From Xenococcus sp. MO_188.B8 (GTDB taxonomy: Bacteria > Cyanobacteriota > Cyanobacteriia > Cyanobacteriales > Xenococcaceae): a stretch of DNA of 41,530 nucleotides. The notes under the pieces are model-generated. The model was not told the DNA's origin. It saw nothing but the letters and a program-made list of their open reading frames with translations, and ran no database searches. Position 1 is the stretch's first letter. The number at the start of each line of letters is the position of its first letter. Where the stretch lies: the NCBI GenBank assembly GCA_030065615.1, contig JASJDR010000059.1, forward strand, positions 1-41,530. Direction: 5' to 3'. This document shows positions 7,982 to 15,026 of the stretch, in pieces. Made by a program: the position numbers and the translations under genes.

Positions 7982-8731
7982 TTATTTCTGTCGTTGACTT
8001 CCAGTATCAAGATAGACCAGAGGGCACCCGACGCGAGCAAAAGCCGTCATTCGTGGGAGCTCTTCCTCAAAAAAGCCTTGCTCGATCATCCAGAAAACAT
8101 CGGCGTTCGGCCCCGGATATACATCTACAACTCCGTCCTTAAGATGGTAATAAGTGTGGATGATAACCGGTATTTCGCATAAAAAGAATCTTGCGTAGCG
8201 ATCCAGAGTAACTTTGTCTCGAGGCTTTTTTAAAACGGTAATATGCCTTCTTATTTCGGACCAGAAAGCTCCCTGTTGCTGATAACCCATGGCTACTTCC
8301 TCTTTCATCCAATCCGGAGTTGCGGCGGAGATTTTAGACCAGTTGATCAGGTTCACATTCTGGCTCTTGGTTCCTCGGATCACCTTTTCTGCTTTCCGTG
8401 TTACTTCCCTCGAGAGTTGGTGGATCTTTTCAGATTCATGAGCAGGTAACTCATCCATAGCTAGCTCTGCCATCCGGTTGTAAAGATATGGCTCGTCAAC
8501 TGCACAGATCAATCCCCGGTGACCACCCCCATCGCATATATTCACAAACCATTTGATATAATCCCGGGTAAACTTGCGATTTTTAATGCTGATGAAGAGG
8601 CAGAACAAGCGACCCTCGAATACCTCATGGTCCCAGCAGTTGGTCAGGGTACAGCTTAGTCCTCCGAACTCAAGGTTTTTCGCTAAGACAATGGGAGAAT
8701 CAGCTCGGCGGGGATCTCGACATTCTGGCAT
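7982..8731 (-). CDS. Divergent cyclodipeptide synthase (CDPS) homologue
   Basis: A 249-residue protein that follows the CDPS Rossmann-like layout from end to end. FISIKN carries the expected nucleophilic serine (Ser48, AlbC Ser37). Next come a strand and acidic turn (LICAVDEPYLYN), the long helices, RFFLCEIP (Glu186, equivalent to AlbC Glu182) and DVYPGP (Tyr205-Pro206, equivalent to AlbC Tyr202 and the Pro of the XYP subfamily). The AlbC Tyr178 position is Phe182 here, which is unusual. CDPSs take two aminoacyl-tRNAs to make a cyclic dipeptide, so tRNA-dependent amide formation is the expected chemistry. ATG with TAGGAG eight bases upstream. Third gene of a minus-strand operon after the racemase-like gene, 31 bases away. 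The family assignment rests on motif order; activity is inferred. Confidence 0.72.
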   Translation of the reverse strand: MPECRDPRRADSPIVLAKNLEFGGLSCTLTNCWDHEVFEGRLFCLFISIKNRKFTRDYIKWFVNICDGGGHRGLICAVDEPYLYNRMAELAMDELPAHESEKIHQLSREVTRKAEKVIRGTKSQNVNLINWSKISAATPDWMKEEVAMGYQQQGAFWSEIRRHITVLKKPRDKVTLDRYARFFLCEIPVIIHTYYHLKDGVVDVYPGPNADVFWMIEQGFFEEELPRMTAFARVGCPLVYLDTGSQRQK

Positions 8732-8762
8732 TAGACAACTCCTATTTTCTCTGTAGTTAGAA

Positions 8763-9506
8763 TTAAAGATGCGATAATAGTTGTTCTAGGCACTGGGGTT
8801 CTGGGGACTCACTTCCATGAATTCGACTTGGATATATATGACAATTTAAGCTTACGTCTGCGACATATTCTGCCCACTTAAATGGAATCAACAGCGGATC
8901 GACGACAGGAACACCTAAAGCGTCTTGAAGCCTTTCACTATACTTATCAGCTGCTGTACAACCCAAAACTATAACTTCTGCATTATCTTTTTCGATTGCT
9001 TTTTTTCCACCCCCAAGCATTTTCGAAAAGGATAATTCAACATTCTTTTCCATGTCTTCCACGCATAAATCAAGACTTTGGATCGATGCTAAACTACTTG
9101 ACATACCGTAACTTAAAATATTTTCTTTTATTCTCGGTATCCATTTGCTCCTTCCCACCAGTACTGAGTAATTATTTCCAAGCGTCAACGCCAAGGACAA
9201 ACTGGATTGGCATGGGCCTACTACATGCATATTGCCCGATACCTCTCTCGCGGCTCGAAGGCCTACGTCATAAAAGCAGCCGATAATGGCAGCACTGACG
9301 CCGTCCTCAGCAATCTCTTTGATTACTTTTACCAGATAAGGGACAGCAAAAGCTTCATAACTTGCGTATTCTAAGTTCCTAATTTGTAGTTCCTTCAACG
9401 AAATAATATCTATCACGGTTTCTGCTCGCTTGACGGAGCATAAACGTTGAAGAATCGAAGAGTCGTATTGATCGTCACCTACTGGGTTTATCCAAACTAT
9501 TTTCAT
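8763..9506 (-). CDS. Asp/Glu/hydantoin racemase-family protein
   Basis: A 247-residue member of the cofactor-independent two-cysteine racemase family. Both catalytic cysteines are present: Cys77 in AAIIGCFYDVGLRAAREV and Cys183 in VIVLGCTAAD, each in the duplicated half-domain expected for aspartate/glutamate/hydantoin racemases. It would invert the alpha-carbon of an amino acid, hydantoin or cyclic dipeptide-like imide by two-base proton transfer. Its ATG directly follows the TAG of the upstream PP-loop gene, with GGGGAGG a few bases upstream, so the two are translationally coupled. Between a PP-loop enzyme and a CDPS homologue it may set the stereochemistry of their product. Substrate unknown. 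Confidence 0.85.
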   Translation of the reverse strand: MKIVWINPVGDDQYDSSILQRLCSVKRAETVIDIISLKELQIRNLEYASYEAFAVPYLVKVIKEIAEDGVSAAIIGCFYDVGLRAAREVSGNMHVVGPCQSSLSLALTLGNNYSVLVGRSKWIPRIKENILSYGMSSSLASIQSLDLCVEDMEKNVELSFSKMLGGGKKAIEKDNAEVIVLGCTAADKYSERLQDALGVPVVDPLLIPFKWAEYVADVSLNCHIYPSRIHGSESPEPQCLEQLLSHL

Positions 9507-10742
9507 CTAAATACAACCTCCCCGGCGAGCAAGATTCTCATACGGCATCCTGTATTGGACTATCTCTGTCTCCTTCGCTTTGCGCAATTGGTATTGGAGT
9601 AAGACATGGTGAAGTGCATCCACGAGATCATCACGGCCCTGATCGGTAAGCAGAGGGATCAGGCTCTGAAAATATTGAAATAAATAATCGTGGCCATCCA
9701 GCATCTTCCATTGATCTATGGTAAGGACAAGATCGGCATCCACATAATCTCTCGGAAAGGCTTGACAACCTTTCAGCTTTCCCAAAGCAAGAAGCGCGGT
9801 CATGGTTTCGATACACTTTTCACAGGTGCCGCAGTTATTGGTTCCACTTGAATCGTTCTGGCAGACACGGATACTATGCAGGCCGGCTGGCCATTCCGCG
9901 ACCAGCGATGTCTTGCTGATGCGAGACATGAATAAACCTTGATGTACACAGTCAATGTAAGCGCTACTGAAATTCGGTTCAAGCTGGGGGTGAGATCCCC
10001 ACGCCCACGGTTCTGGCGGGCTAACACCGTATACTGAGGACGCTATGTAACCTTTGAGAAAATGCCGACTAAAGAACGTGGCGACGGAGCAAAGTACGGC
10101 ACCTTGCCACTTCTTGTCAAAGAAGTATCCGTCATCAACCAACCACCAAAGATTGGTTCGCACATTTACATGGTCAACCTCGGCGTCGTCGATAGCAGCC
10201 TGCACGGCAAGCCTCCTACCGCGGGTTTTCAAATCATACCGGGTAAGTGACATGACTTCGTCTTCGTCAAAGGCAATCGAGACAACCCCATGAATCGAAC
10301 CAGGGTGATCCGAAGGTATGTATAATTTGTTCCATCGTAGTATCGACAGTGAATCGATTCCGCCGGAGAACAAGGATAATGATTGCTGCCCGAAAGGTTT
10401 TAGCACTTCGAGTCCAAGTGACGGCTCAATCTGGGGTGGATCGCCAAATTCTTCTGGATTCCATGACTTAATCACACCAAATACGGTCTGGAGATTGTGC
10501 GCCAGAACAGGACAGATTGAACCCTCAATCCACACTCGCTGCTCTCCGAAGCGCCAGGCAGGCAACACACATACTATAAGGAAGGCGTTGGGGTCCGGCC
10601 ATAGCTTGTCAGCGTACCTTTCTTCGACATCAACAAACAGAGTTAATGGCAAGCGGTCTGCGTCTTCCCAATTGACTGTTGCGTGCACCCGCTTTATGCC
10701 GTTTTCATTGCGGATTCCTAGATTAGAGATTCTCATGCTCAT
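9507..10742 (-). CDS. QueC-like PP-loop ATP pyrophosphatase/adenylating enzyme
   Basis: 411 residues. The ATP-binding PP-loop SGGIDS is at 126-131, after an N-terminal region of about 115 residues that ordinary QueC lacks. A zinc-type cluster Cys294-x9-Cys304-x2-Cys307-x2-Cys310 closely matches the spacing in QueC (7-cyano-7-deazaguanine synthase). QueC-like proteins adenylate a carboxylate and convert it to an amide or nitrile, or ligate it to an amine. Nothing else of the queuosine pathway is nearby, so a biosynthetic or modification role is likelier than tRNA modification. First gene of the operon. The start ATG at 10742 overlaps the stop of an IS607 remnant as ATGA; Met3 at 10736 is an alternative. 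GC is higher than the chromosome. Confidence 0.75.
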   Translation of the reverse strand: MSMRISNLGIRNENGIKRVHATVNWEDADRLPLTLFVDVEERYADKLWPDPNAFLIVCVLPAWRFGEQRVWIEGSICPVLAHNLQTVFGVIKSWNPEEFGDPPQIEPSLGLEVLKPFGQQSLSLFSGGIDSLSILRWNKLYIPSDHPGSIHGVVSIAFDEDEVMSLTRYDLKTRGRRLAVQAAIDDAEVDHVNVRTNLWWLVDDGYFFDKKWQGAVLCSVATFFSRHFLKGYIASSVYGVSPPEPWAWGSHPQLEPNFSSAYIDCVHQGLFMSRISKTSLVAEWPAGLHSIRVCQNDSSGTNNCGTCEKCIETMTALLALGKLKGCQAFPRDYVDADLVLTIDQWKMLDGHDYLFQYFQSLIPLLTDQGRDDLVDALHHVLLQYQLRKAKETEIVQYRMPYENLARRGGCI

Positions 10743-10846
10743 CGTCCCGATGGAGCTCTTTTAGCTGGCAACTTTCCTGTTTCATCCCATCGATGAAGGG
10801 TTTTAACGCTGATTCCGACTCGTTTGGCAAATTCTTCTGGTCGCAT
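10739..10846 (-). pseudogene. Truncated IS607-type serine recombinase (TnpA), MerR-like HTH only
   Basis: A 35-codon frame reads MRPEEFAKRVGISVKTLHRW and then DETGKLPAKRAPSGR before TGA. This is the MerR-like DNA-binding head that starts IS607 TnpA resolvases, cut at SGR where intact proteins continue into RYY and the recombinase domain. The stop overlaps the start of the PP-loop gene (ATGA), so the cargo operon joins exactly at this point. The little HTH peptide could still be translated and could couple translation to the operon. Confidence 0.65.
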
Positions 10847-10859
10847 TTCCCTGTTTTCC

Positions 10860-10874
10860 TTGACATAATGTCAA
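10860..10874. promoter_or_regulatory. Perfect palindrome upstream of the operon (IS607 end)
   Basis: TTGACATAATGTCAA is a palindrome apart from its centre base. It lies 14 bases upstream of the truncated IS607 tnpA and is probably its terminal recombination/binding site. It now sits in the leader of the PP-loop operon and could act as an operator. Confidence 0.45.
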
Positions 10875-10953
10875 ACATTGTACAGCTTTGTTTATTAAAA
10901 TCTCTTTCACACAGCTTAATATAGTTTTTTAGATTTTGACTACATACTATATT

Positions 10954-10981
10954 TAGCGTAATAAATTTGAACTATACGCTA
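10954..10981 (-). promoter_or_regulatory. Inverted repeat between the leader-peptide gene and the operon
   Basis: TAGCGTA and TACGCTA form a perfect 7-base inverted repeat around an AT-rich loop, 33 bases after the stop of the precursor-like gene on the minus strand. No T-run follows, so it may be a weak attenuating hairpin or an operator rather than a strong terminator. Confidence 0.35.
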
Positions 10982-11013
10982 TAAGTGGATCTAAACAGAG
11001 ATAAATACACCAT

Positions 11014-11292
11014 CTATAGTGTTACCGGACCGGAGGAACTAGGGATTTCAACAGCAAACAATCGATTCAATCGATTCAATCTGCTCGCACTATTCGGATA
11101 TAATTCTTGAGCCCGCAATATTATATCTCGAATTTGATCCTCACGATTGCAGATATCTCCTCCTTGCTCACCGCAGAAATCTTCATTCAGAAATCTAATA
11201 AGATCTTCCGCACTCTGCCCTCCTTCTACTTTTTCTAGTTCAACCTCTGTTAAATCTTGTAGGTTCTCTAAATCTTGGATTTTAAGATTCAT
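11014..11292 (-). CDS. Putative RiPP/bacteriocin-type precursor with Gly-Gly leader
   Basis: 92 residues. The first 25, rich in Glu and Leu (LTEVELEKVEGG, Gly24-Gly25), form a classic double-glycine leader. A 67-residue tail follows with just two cysteines (Cys40 and Cys48 in FCGEQGGDIC), many Arg/Asn and a small-residue end (SSSGPVTL). AAGGAG lies about eight bases before the ATG. No family is recognised for the tail. It is on the same strand as, and 271 bases upstream of, the PP-loop/racemase/CDPS operon, so those enzymes could act on it or on its processed product. No C39-peptidase exporter is visible in the window. The leader is clear; the function is inferred. Confidence 0.65.
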   Translation of the reverse strand: MNLKIQDLENLQDLTEVELEKVEGGQSAEDLIRFLNEDFCGEQGGDICNREDQIRDIILRAQELYPNSASRLNRLNRLFAVEIPSSSGPVTL

Positions 11293-11916
11293 CTGGTTTG
11301 CTCCTTTTATATTTCAATACATTTGAAACACTCACTTTTTCACCATATCATCATTTATAAAATTAACTAATACATTAATCTTTATTAATTTTTGTGCATA
11401 CTAAAAGTTACACTTGTAAATCTAATTTAATATTTTATAATGTAATAAACTGTATGACTATGGATGCTAAACCTACTTGTAGTAATTTTGGAGTAAGTTT
11501 CATACTATAGGAAAAGCAAGCAGTCCCATGAAGGCACTGAATGACAGCATTAGGTCATTAACTTCAGCTTCGCTCTACTGACCAACTACTATAAATAATA
11601 TCCTTAGCAAGTTTAGCGATGCCAAGGATATCTCTAATCTTTATACCAGTAAGTATGTACTTATTGGCGGCAATTTCCTATCAACGAAATCTATATTTTG
11701 TGTAATCTATAAAGCAGAGATACCAGGTATCGAAAAACAGAAAATCCTATAAATAAGTTAATAACCCAATTAATAACATAAATTAACAGTAAGTTGAAAT
11801 CTTTAAGTGATAACCTTTTTTAGGGTTTTAGGGATTACTCTACTTTAAACGTCTATCATAACAATAAACTACACACTCCGTCAGTATCCTCTGTTACTAT
11901 CAGTCTTCACATTACA
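11293..11916. other. Intergenic region between the two leader-peptide genes
   Basis: No supportable gene in 624 AT-rich bases. It holds one good hairpin: ATATCCTT (11598-11605) pairs with AAGGATAT (11624-11631). Short open frames here lack ribosome binding sites. Promoters for the peptide gene at 11014 must lie in its left part. Confidence 0.4.
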
Positions 11917-12132
11917 TTAAAGATTCACTAGTTCTATTACTCCATCACCTGTCAAGTCAGAATCTAGCGCATCAAATACAGTAATACCAGAATCACCACA
12001 ATTAAGCCATTTGTGTCTACCTTTACCCCAACGTCTTCCTAAATCTCTGCCTCTACCTCTACCACCTACAACATGATTTAATTCATCAAGAGATAAAGCT
12101 TCCAACGTTTCAATGTCTTTTAGGTTACTCAT
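11917..12132 (-). CDS. Second Gly-Gly leader peptide, basic core with a calcium-loop-like tail
   Basis: 71 residues from the ATG at 12132, chosen because GAGGAGG lies just upstream; an in-frame start 13 codons earlier has no such site. The leader (MSNLKDIETLEALSLDELNH, then VVGG) ends in Gly-Gly. The mature part starts with a very basic run (RGRGRDLGRRWGKGRHKW), has a single Cys, and ends with DSDLTGDGVIELVN, which looks like a dockerin/EF-hand Ca-binding loop. Cyanobacteria often carry families of such GG-leader peptides, exported and cut by C39-peptidase ABC transporters. I do not recognise the core. The modifying enzyme is not evident. Confidence 0.65.
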   Translation of the reverse strand: MSNLKDIETLEALSLDELNHVVGGRGRGRDLGRRWGKGRHKWLNCGDSGITVFDALDSDLTGDGVIELVNL

Positions 12133-12224
12133 AGGAACCTCCTCAAAAACCAACAATACATTTGTATACAAATCATAAATCTAGATAGTAAATTCCTTTA
12201 TTAAATTTAGTAAAACCCATCAAA

Positions 12225-12347
12225 CTAGTGGACGTGGGCGTAAATATAACACCCATTCAAAAATATGAAAACCTTTGCGCTAAAAGACTTTTGACTTCCC
12301 CTCCTCGGAGGGGTTAGGGGTGGGTGACTTCAGCGCAGCGGCACTAG
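12225..12347. repeat. Dispersed MITE-like repeat, copy 1
   Basis: About 123 bases bounded by CTAGTG and GCACTAG. A long shared internal sequence includes AAAAGACTTTTGACTTCCCC followed by CTCCTCGGAGGGG. A second, longer copy lies at 33745-33905 inside the urease cluster. Terminal inverted repeats and two unrelated sites argue for a mobile miniature element. Confidence 0.6.
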
Positions 12348-12435
12348 TAATCTCACCATCCATAAAGTTAGATAGAGTGCCGCCATTATTCAGATGCTCA
12401 TGTAAGCGGTCTAGCTGTTCCACTATTTCAGGCAT
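12348..12435 (-). pseudogene. Possible gene fragment cut by the MITE
   Basis: From an ATG at 12435 the minus strand reads MPEIVEQLDRLHEHLNNGG and about 11 more residues of protein-like composition before entering the MITE, where the frame soon ends (12262). It looks like the start of a gene truncated by the insertion, but no family is recognised and a chance frame cannot be excluded. Confidence 0.25.
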
Positions 12436-12533
12436 TGATTGGCTTCCCAGACAGTTATATGATGGGCGATGTCGCTGCTCCTAATTTAATTGAAATATTT
12501 TTATACATCAGATGAAATCTTTTTTTCAGTAGC

Positions 12534-13445
12534 ATGAAACATTACTTTTACAAAATACTAGGTATCAGCATTCTGGGATCGATATTGCCTCTATGCTTAC
12601 AACTTCCCACTCAAGCAGAAACAACTATTGAACGCATTGAGCGCACAGGAGTTATGCGGGCTGGAGCATGGCAAGATGCTAAACCTTTCGGCTATATCAA
12701 TGAAAATGATGAATGGGTAGGCTATGGCATCGATATGCTAACGGTGATTCAAAGTCAACTGGAAAAAGCTTTAAAACAATCAATCAAACTGGAACTAGTA
12801 GAAGCTAATACCGAAAATCGCTTTGATCTGATAATGAATAATCAGGTAGATATTTCTTGTGGCCCTACCAGTTTTACTTGGAATCGAGAAAAATACATAG
12901 ATTTTTCCCTGAGCTATTTCGTTACTGGAACTCAATTTCTTGTCCCCAAGGGCAAAAAGCTAGATTCTCTGGAAGATTTACGTGGCTTAGGTATTGGCGT
13001 TGAAGCAAATACTACCAATGAGGCTATACTCAAAGCTTGGGATTCTCAACTTAATTTAATCCCAGTAGCAAATCGTAGCGATGGCATAGCCCAATTGCAA
13101 GCAGGGAAAATTGATATTTATGCCAGCGATGGGATTCTTTTAGAGGCACTAAAAGCAACTGCAAATAAACCTAATGCTTGGGAAATTATTCCCAAAGATG
13201 ATTTAATTAATCGCGAATCTTATGCCTGTTTGTTACCGGAAAATGACTCCCAATGGAGGGATTTTGTGAACTACAGTATTCTGCGAGCAATTCAAGGTTA
13301 TCTTATTGACGATCCTGAATTTAAACAGATGTATGACCAGTGGTTTGGTGAAGCTGGTGTTGTGCCCTATTCCCCAGAAGTATTAACAGAACACTTTCGA
13401 GGTATTGTTGATTCAGTAGAAAGGATACCGACAACAGCATTTTAA
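12534..13445 (+). CDS. grrP: GrrP: secreted solute-binding protein of a Grr peptide locus
   Basis: 303 residues with a Sec signal peptide (hydrophobic core about residues 6-22, cleavage near TQA-ET) followed by a full SBP_bac_3 (PBP type 2) fold. Recognisable segments include GYINENDEWVGYGIDML, RFDLIMNNQVDISCGPTS and REKYIDFSLSYF. Such proteins bind amino acids or similar small ligands in the periplasm. No permease or ATPase partner is present. Its gene instead overlaps the radical SAM maturase by one base (TAATG), the arrangement known for GrrP in Grr peptide systems. It may bind the modified peptide or sense a ligand; its role there is not established. Confidence 0.85.
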   Translation: MKHYFYKILGISILGSILPLCLQLPTQAETTIERIERTGVMRAGAWQDAKPFGYINENDEWVGYGIDMLTVIQSQLEKALKQSIKLELVEANTENRFDLIMNNQVDISCGPTSFTWNREKYIDFSLSYFVTGTQFLVPKGKKLDSLEDLRGLGIGVEANTTNEAILKAWDSQLNLIPVANRSDGIAQLQAGKIDIYASDGILLEALKATANKPNAWEIIPKDDLINRESYACLLPENDSQWRDFVNYSILRAIQGYLIDDPEFKQMYDQWFGEAGVVPYSPEVLTEHFRGIVDSVERIPTTAF

Positions 13446-14659
13446 TGATGGCACAACAATTAATTCCAGAGTCTTGTCATAATGACAAACTTACTGAACT
13501 CAACAAACTAAACCTACCAGATATTAATTCATTTGGGCCACTACGCTTAGTAATCATCCAAGCAACACCCTATTGTAATCTCGATTGTGACTACTGTTAT
13601 TTACCCGATCGCTCTAACAAAAAGCAATTATCTCTAAAACTAATAACCCCCATTTTCCACAGGCTCTTAACCAGTTCTTTTGCCAAGAATGCTTTCACTG
13701 TTTGCTGGCATGCTGGAGAACCGCTTACTGTTCCGTTGAGCTTTTATCAATCAGCTTTTGAGATCATTAAAAACTTAGAACTGAAAATTTCACCTCAAAA
13801 CCCTAAAATAACCTATTCTATTCAAACTAATGGGATATTAATCAATCAAGCATGGTGTGATTTATTCAGGCAATATCCCGTGAAAATTGGTGTCAGCTTA
13901 GATGGGCCAGCTTTTATCCACGATAGTCACCGTAAAACTAGAACTGGATTGGGCAGCCATGCAAGCACAATGAAAGGGATTAAGTTACTTCAACAAAATA
14001 AACTAGATTTTCAGATTATTGCAGTAGTAACAGCCAAATCTCTAGATTATCCCGATGAAATTTTTCAGTTTTTTCGTGACCATAATATTAATCGAGTAGC
14101 TTTTAATATTGAAGAAGTTGAAGGAATTAACCGTGATTCTTCCCTTAAACTCAATGACCATAGAAAGCGATTTCAGTCTTTTTTTCAAAGATTTTGGGAA
14201 TTAACAATAGCTACCCAAGGGGCTTTTCAAGTACGAGAGTTTGAACAAATTAGCTCCTTAATTCTTACAGGACAATCAAGAAGACAGAATCAGTTATCTC
14301 ATCCTTTCTCAATTATTAGTATTGATACCCAAGGAAATTTTGCTACTTTTTCACCAGAATTATTGGCAATGCCTAGTAAGGATTATGGTGATTTTATCTT
14401 AGGTAATTTGCAACAGGATTCTTTGGAATCTGTCTGTACAACCAAAAAATTTCAACAAATTTACCATGATATTTTTCAAGGAGTAACCCAATGTCAGAAT
14501 GATTGTGAATATTTTAGTTTATGTGGTGGAGGTGCTCCCAGTAATAAATATTGGGAGAATAATACTTTTGCCAGCACAGAAACCATGGCCTGTCAATATA
14601 ATAAGCAAATTATTGCTGATATTGTCTTACAAGGTATCGAATATTATTTAGGACTATAA
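13445..14659 (+). CDS. grrM: GrrM: radical SAM/SPASM cyclophane peptide maturase
   Basis: 404 residues. The radical SAM cluster Cys44-x3-Cys48-x2-Cys51 lies in TPYCNLDCDYCYLP, followed by the SAM-binding region (CWHAGEP, QTNG, GVSLDGP). The C-terminal SPASM-type cysteines are Cys350, Cys354, Cys360 and Cys383. Members of the GrrM/OscB group make carbon-carbon crosslinks between an aromatic residue and the residue two positions later (three-residue cyclophanes). The likely substrate is the gene directly downstream, which is full of Phe-X-Asp. The start overlaps grrP; the second ATG at 13448 is equally possible. Confident in class, and fairly confident in the Grr assignment because grrP and the repeat precursor flank it. 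Confidence 0.87.
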   Translation: MMAQQLIPESCHNDKLTELNKLNLPDINSFGPLRLVIIQATPYCNLDCDYCYLPDRSNKKQLSLKLITPIFHRLLTSSFAKNAFTVCWHAGEPLTVPLSFYQSAFEIIKNLELKISPQNPKITYSIQTNGILINQAWCDLFRQYPVKIGVSLDGPAFIHDSHRKTRTGLGSHASTMKGIKLLQQNKLDFQIIAVVTAKSLDYPDEIFQFFRDHNINRVAFNIEEVEGINRDSSLKLNDHRKRFQSFFQRFWELTIATQGAFQVREFEQISSLILTGQSRRQNQLSHPFSIISIDTQGNFATFSPELLAMPSKDYGDFILGNLQQDSLESVCTTKKFQQIYHDIFQGVTQCQNDCEYFSLCGGGAPSNKYWENNTFASTETMACQYNKQIIADIVLQGIEYYLGL

Positions 14660-14696
14660 ATTAGGACTATAAATATTTATAAAAAAGCAACTTAAC

Positions 14697-15026
14697 ATGA
14701 AAATAACTACTAAAATAGGCTATCTTGGATTATTAATTATTCTGGCATCTTTGGATACTACTGTGGCAGAAGCTAAAGTAGCTCAAACTCCTCAAACAAT
14801 CTCAGAACGTTTAACTAAAATTCAACAAAAACTTCAAGTCAACCGTCAAAAATTAGCAAATGTTAATCCAGAAAATATTGATGCTATTGACGCTGAATTA
14901 CTAACAATTTTTGGAGATTTTGCTGATTCTCCTCTCTTTGGAGACTTTGGTGATGCGCCTATAATCGCACCTTTCGGGGATTTTGCCGATTCACTTCCTT
15001 TTGGAGATTTTGCTGATGCATGGTAA
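14697..15026 (+). CDS. grrA: GrrA-like precursor with FGDF(A/G)D repeats
   Basis: 109 residues. A signal-peptide-like start (residues 7-26, GYLGLLIILASLDTTVAEA) is followed by a charged helical spacer (ISERLTKIQQKLQVNRQKL). The core tail carries four near-identical blocks: FGDFAD (72-77), FGDFGD (81-86), FGDFAD (93-98) and FGDFAD (102-107), ending in Ala-Trp. Each block holds two Phe-X-Asp tripeptides, giving eight possible three-residue cyclophanes. It lies 37 bases after grrM. Typical GrrA cores are glycine-rich with other X3 residues, so this acidic F-x-D version looks like a variant. Export by Sec after modification is inferred from the signal-like N-terminus. Confidence 0.82.
   Translation: MKITTKIGYLGLLIILASLDTTVAEAKVAQTPQTISERLTKIQQKLQVNRQKLANVNPENIDAIDAELLTIFGDFADSPLFGDFGDAPIIAPFGDFADSLPFGDFADAW

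Noticed and set aside
9507-10742. True QueC of queuosine synthesis
   Set aside because: It has an additional long N-terminal part, and no queD/queE/queF or folE is nearby; only the PP-loop and Cys cluster agree.
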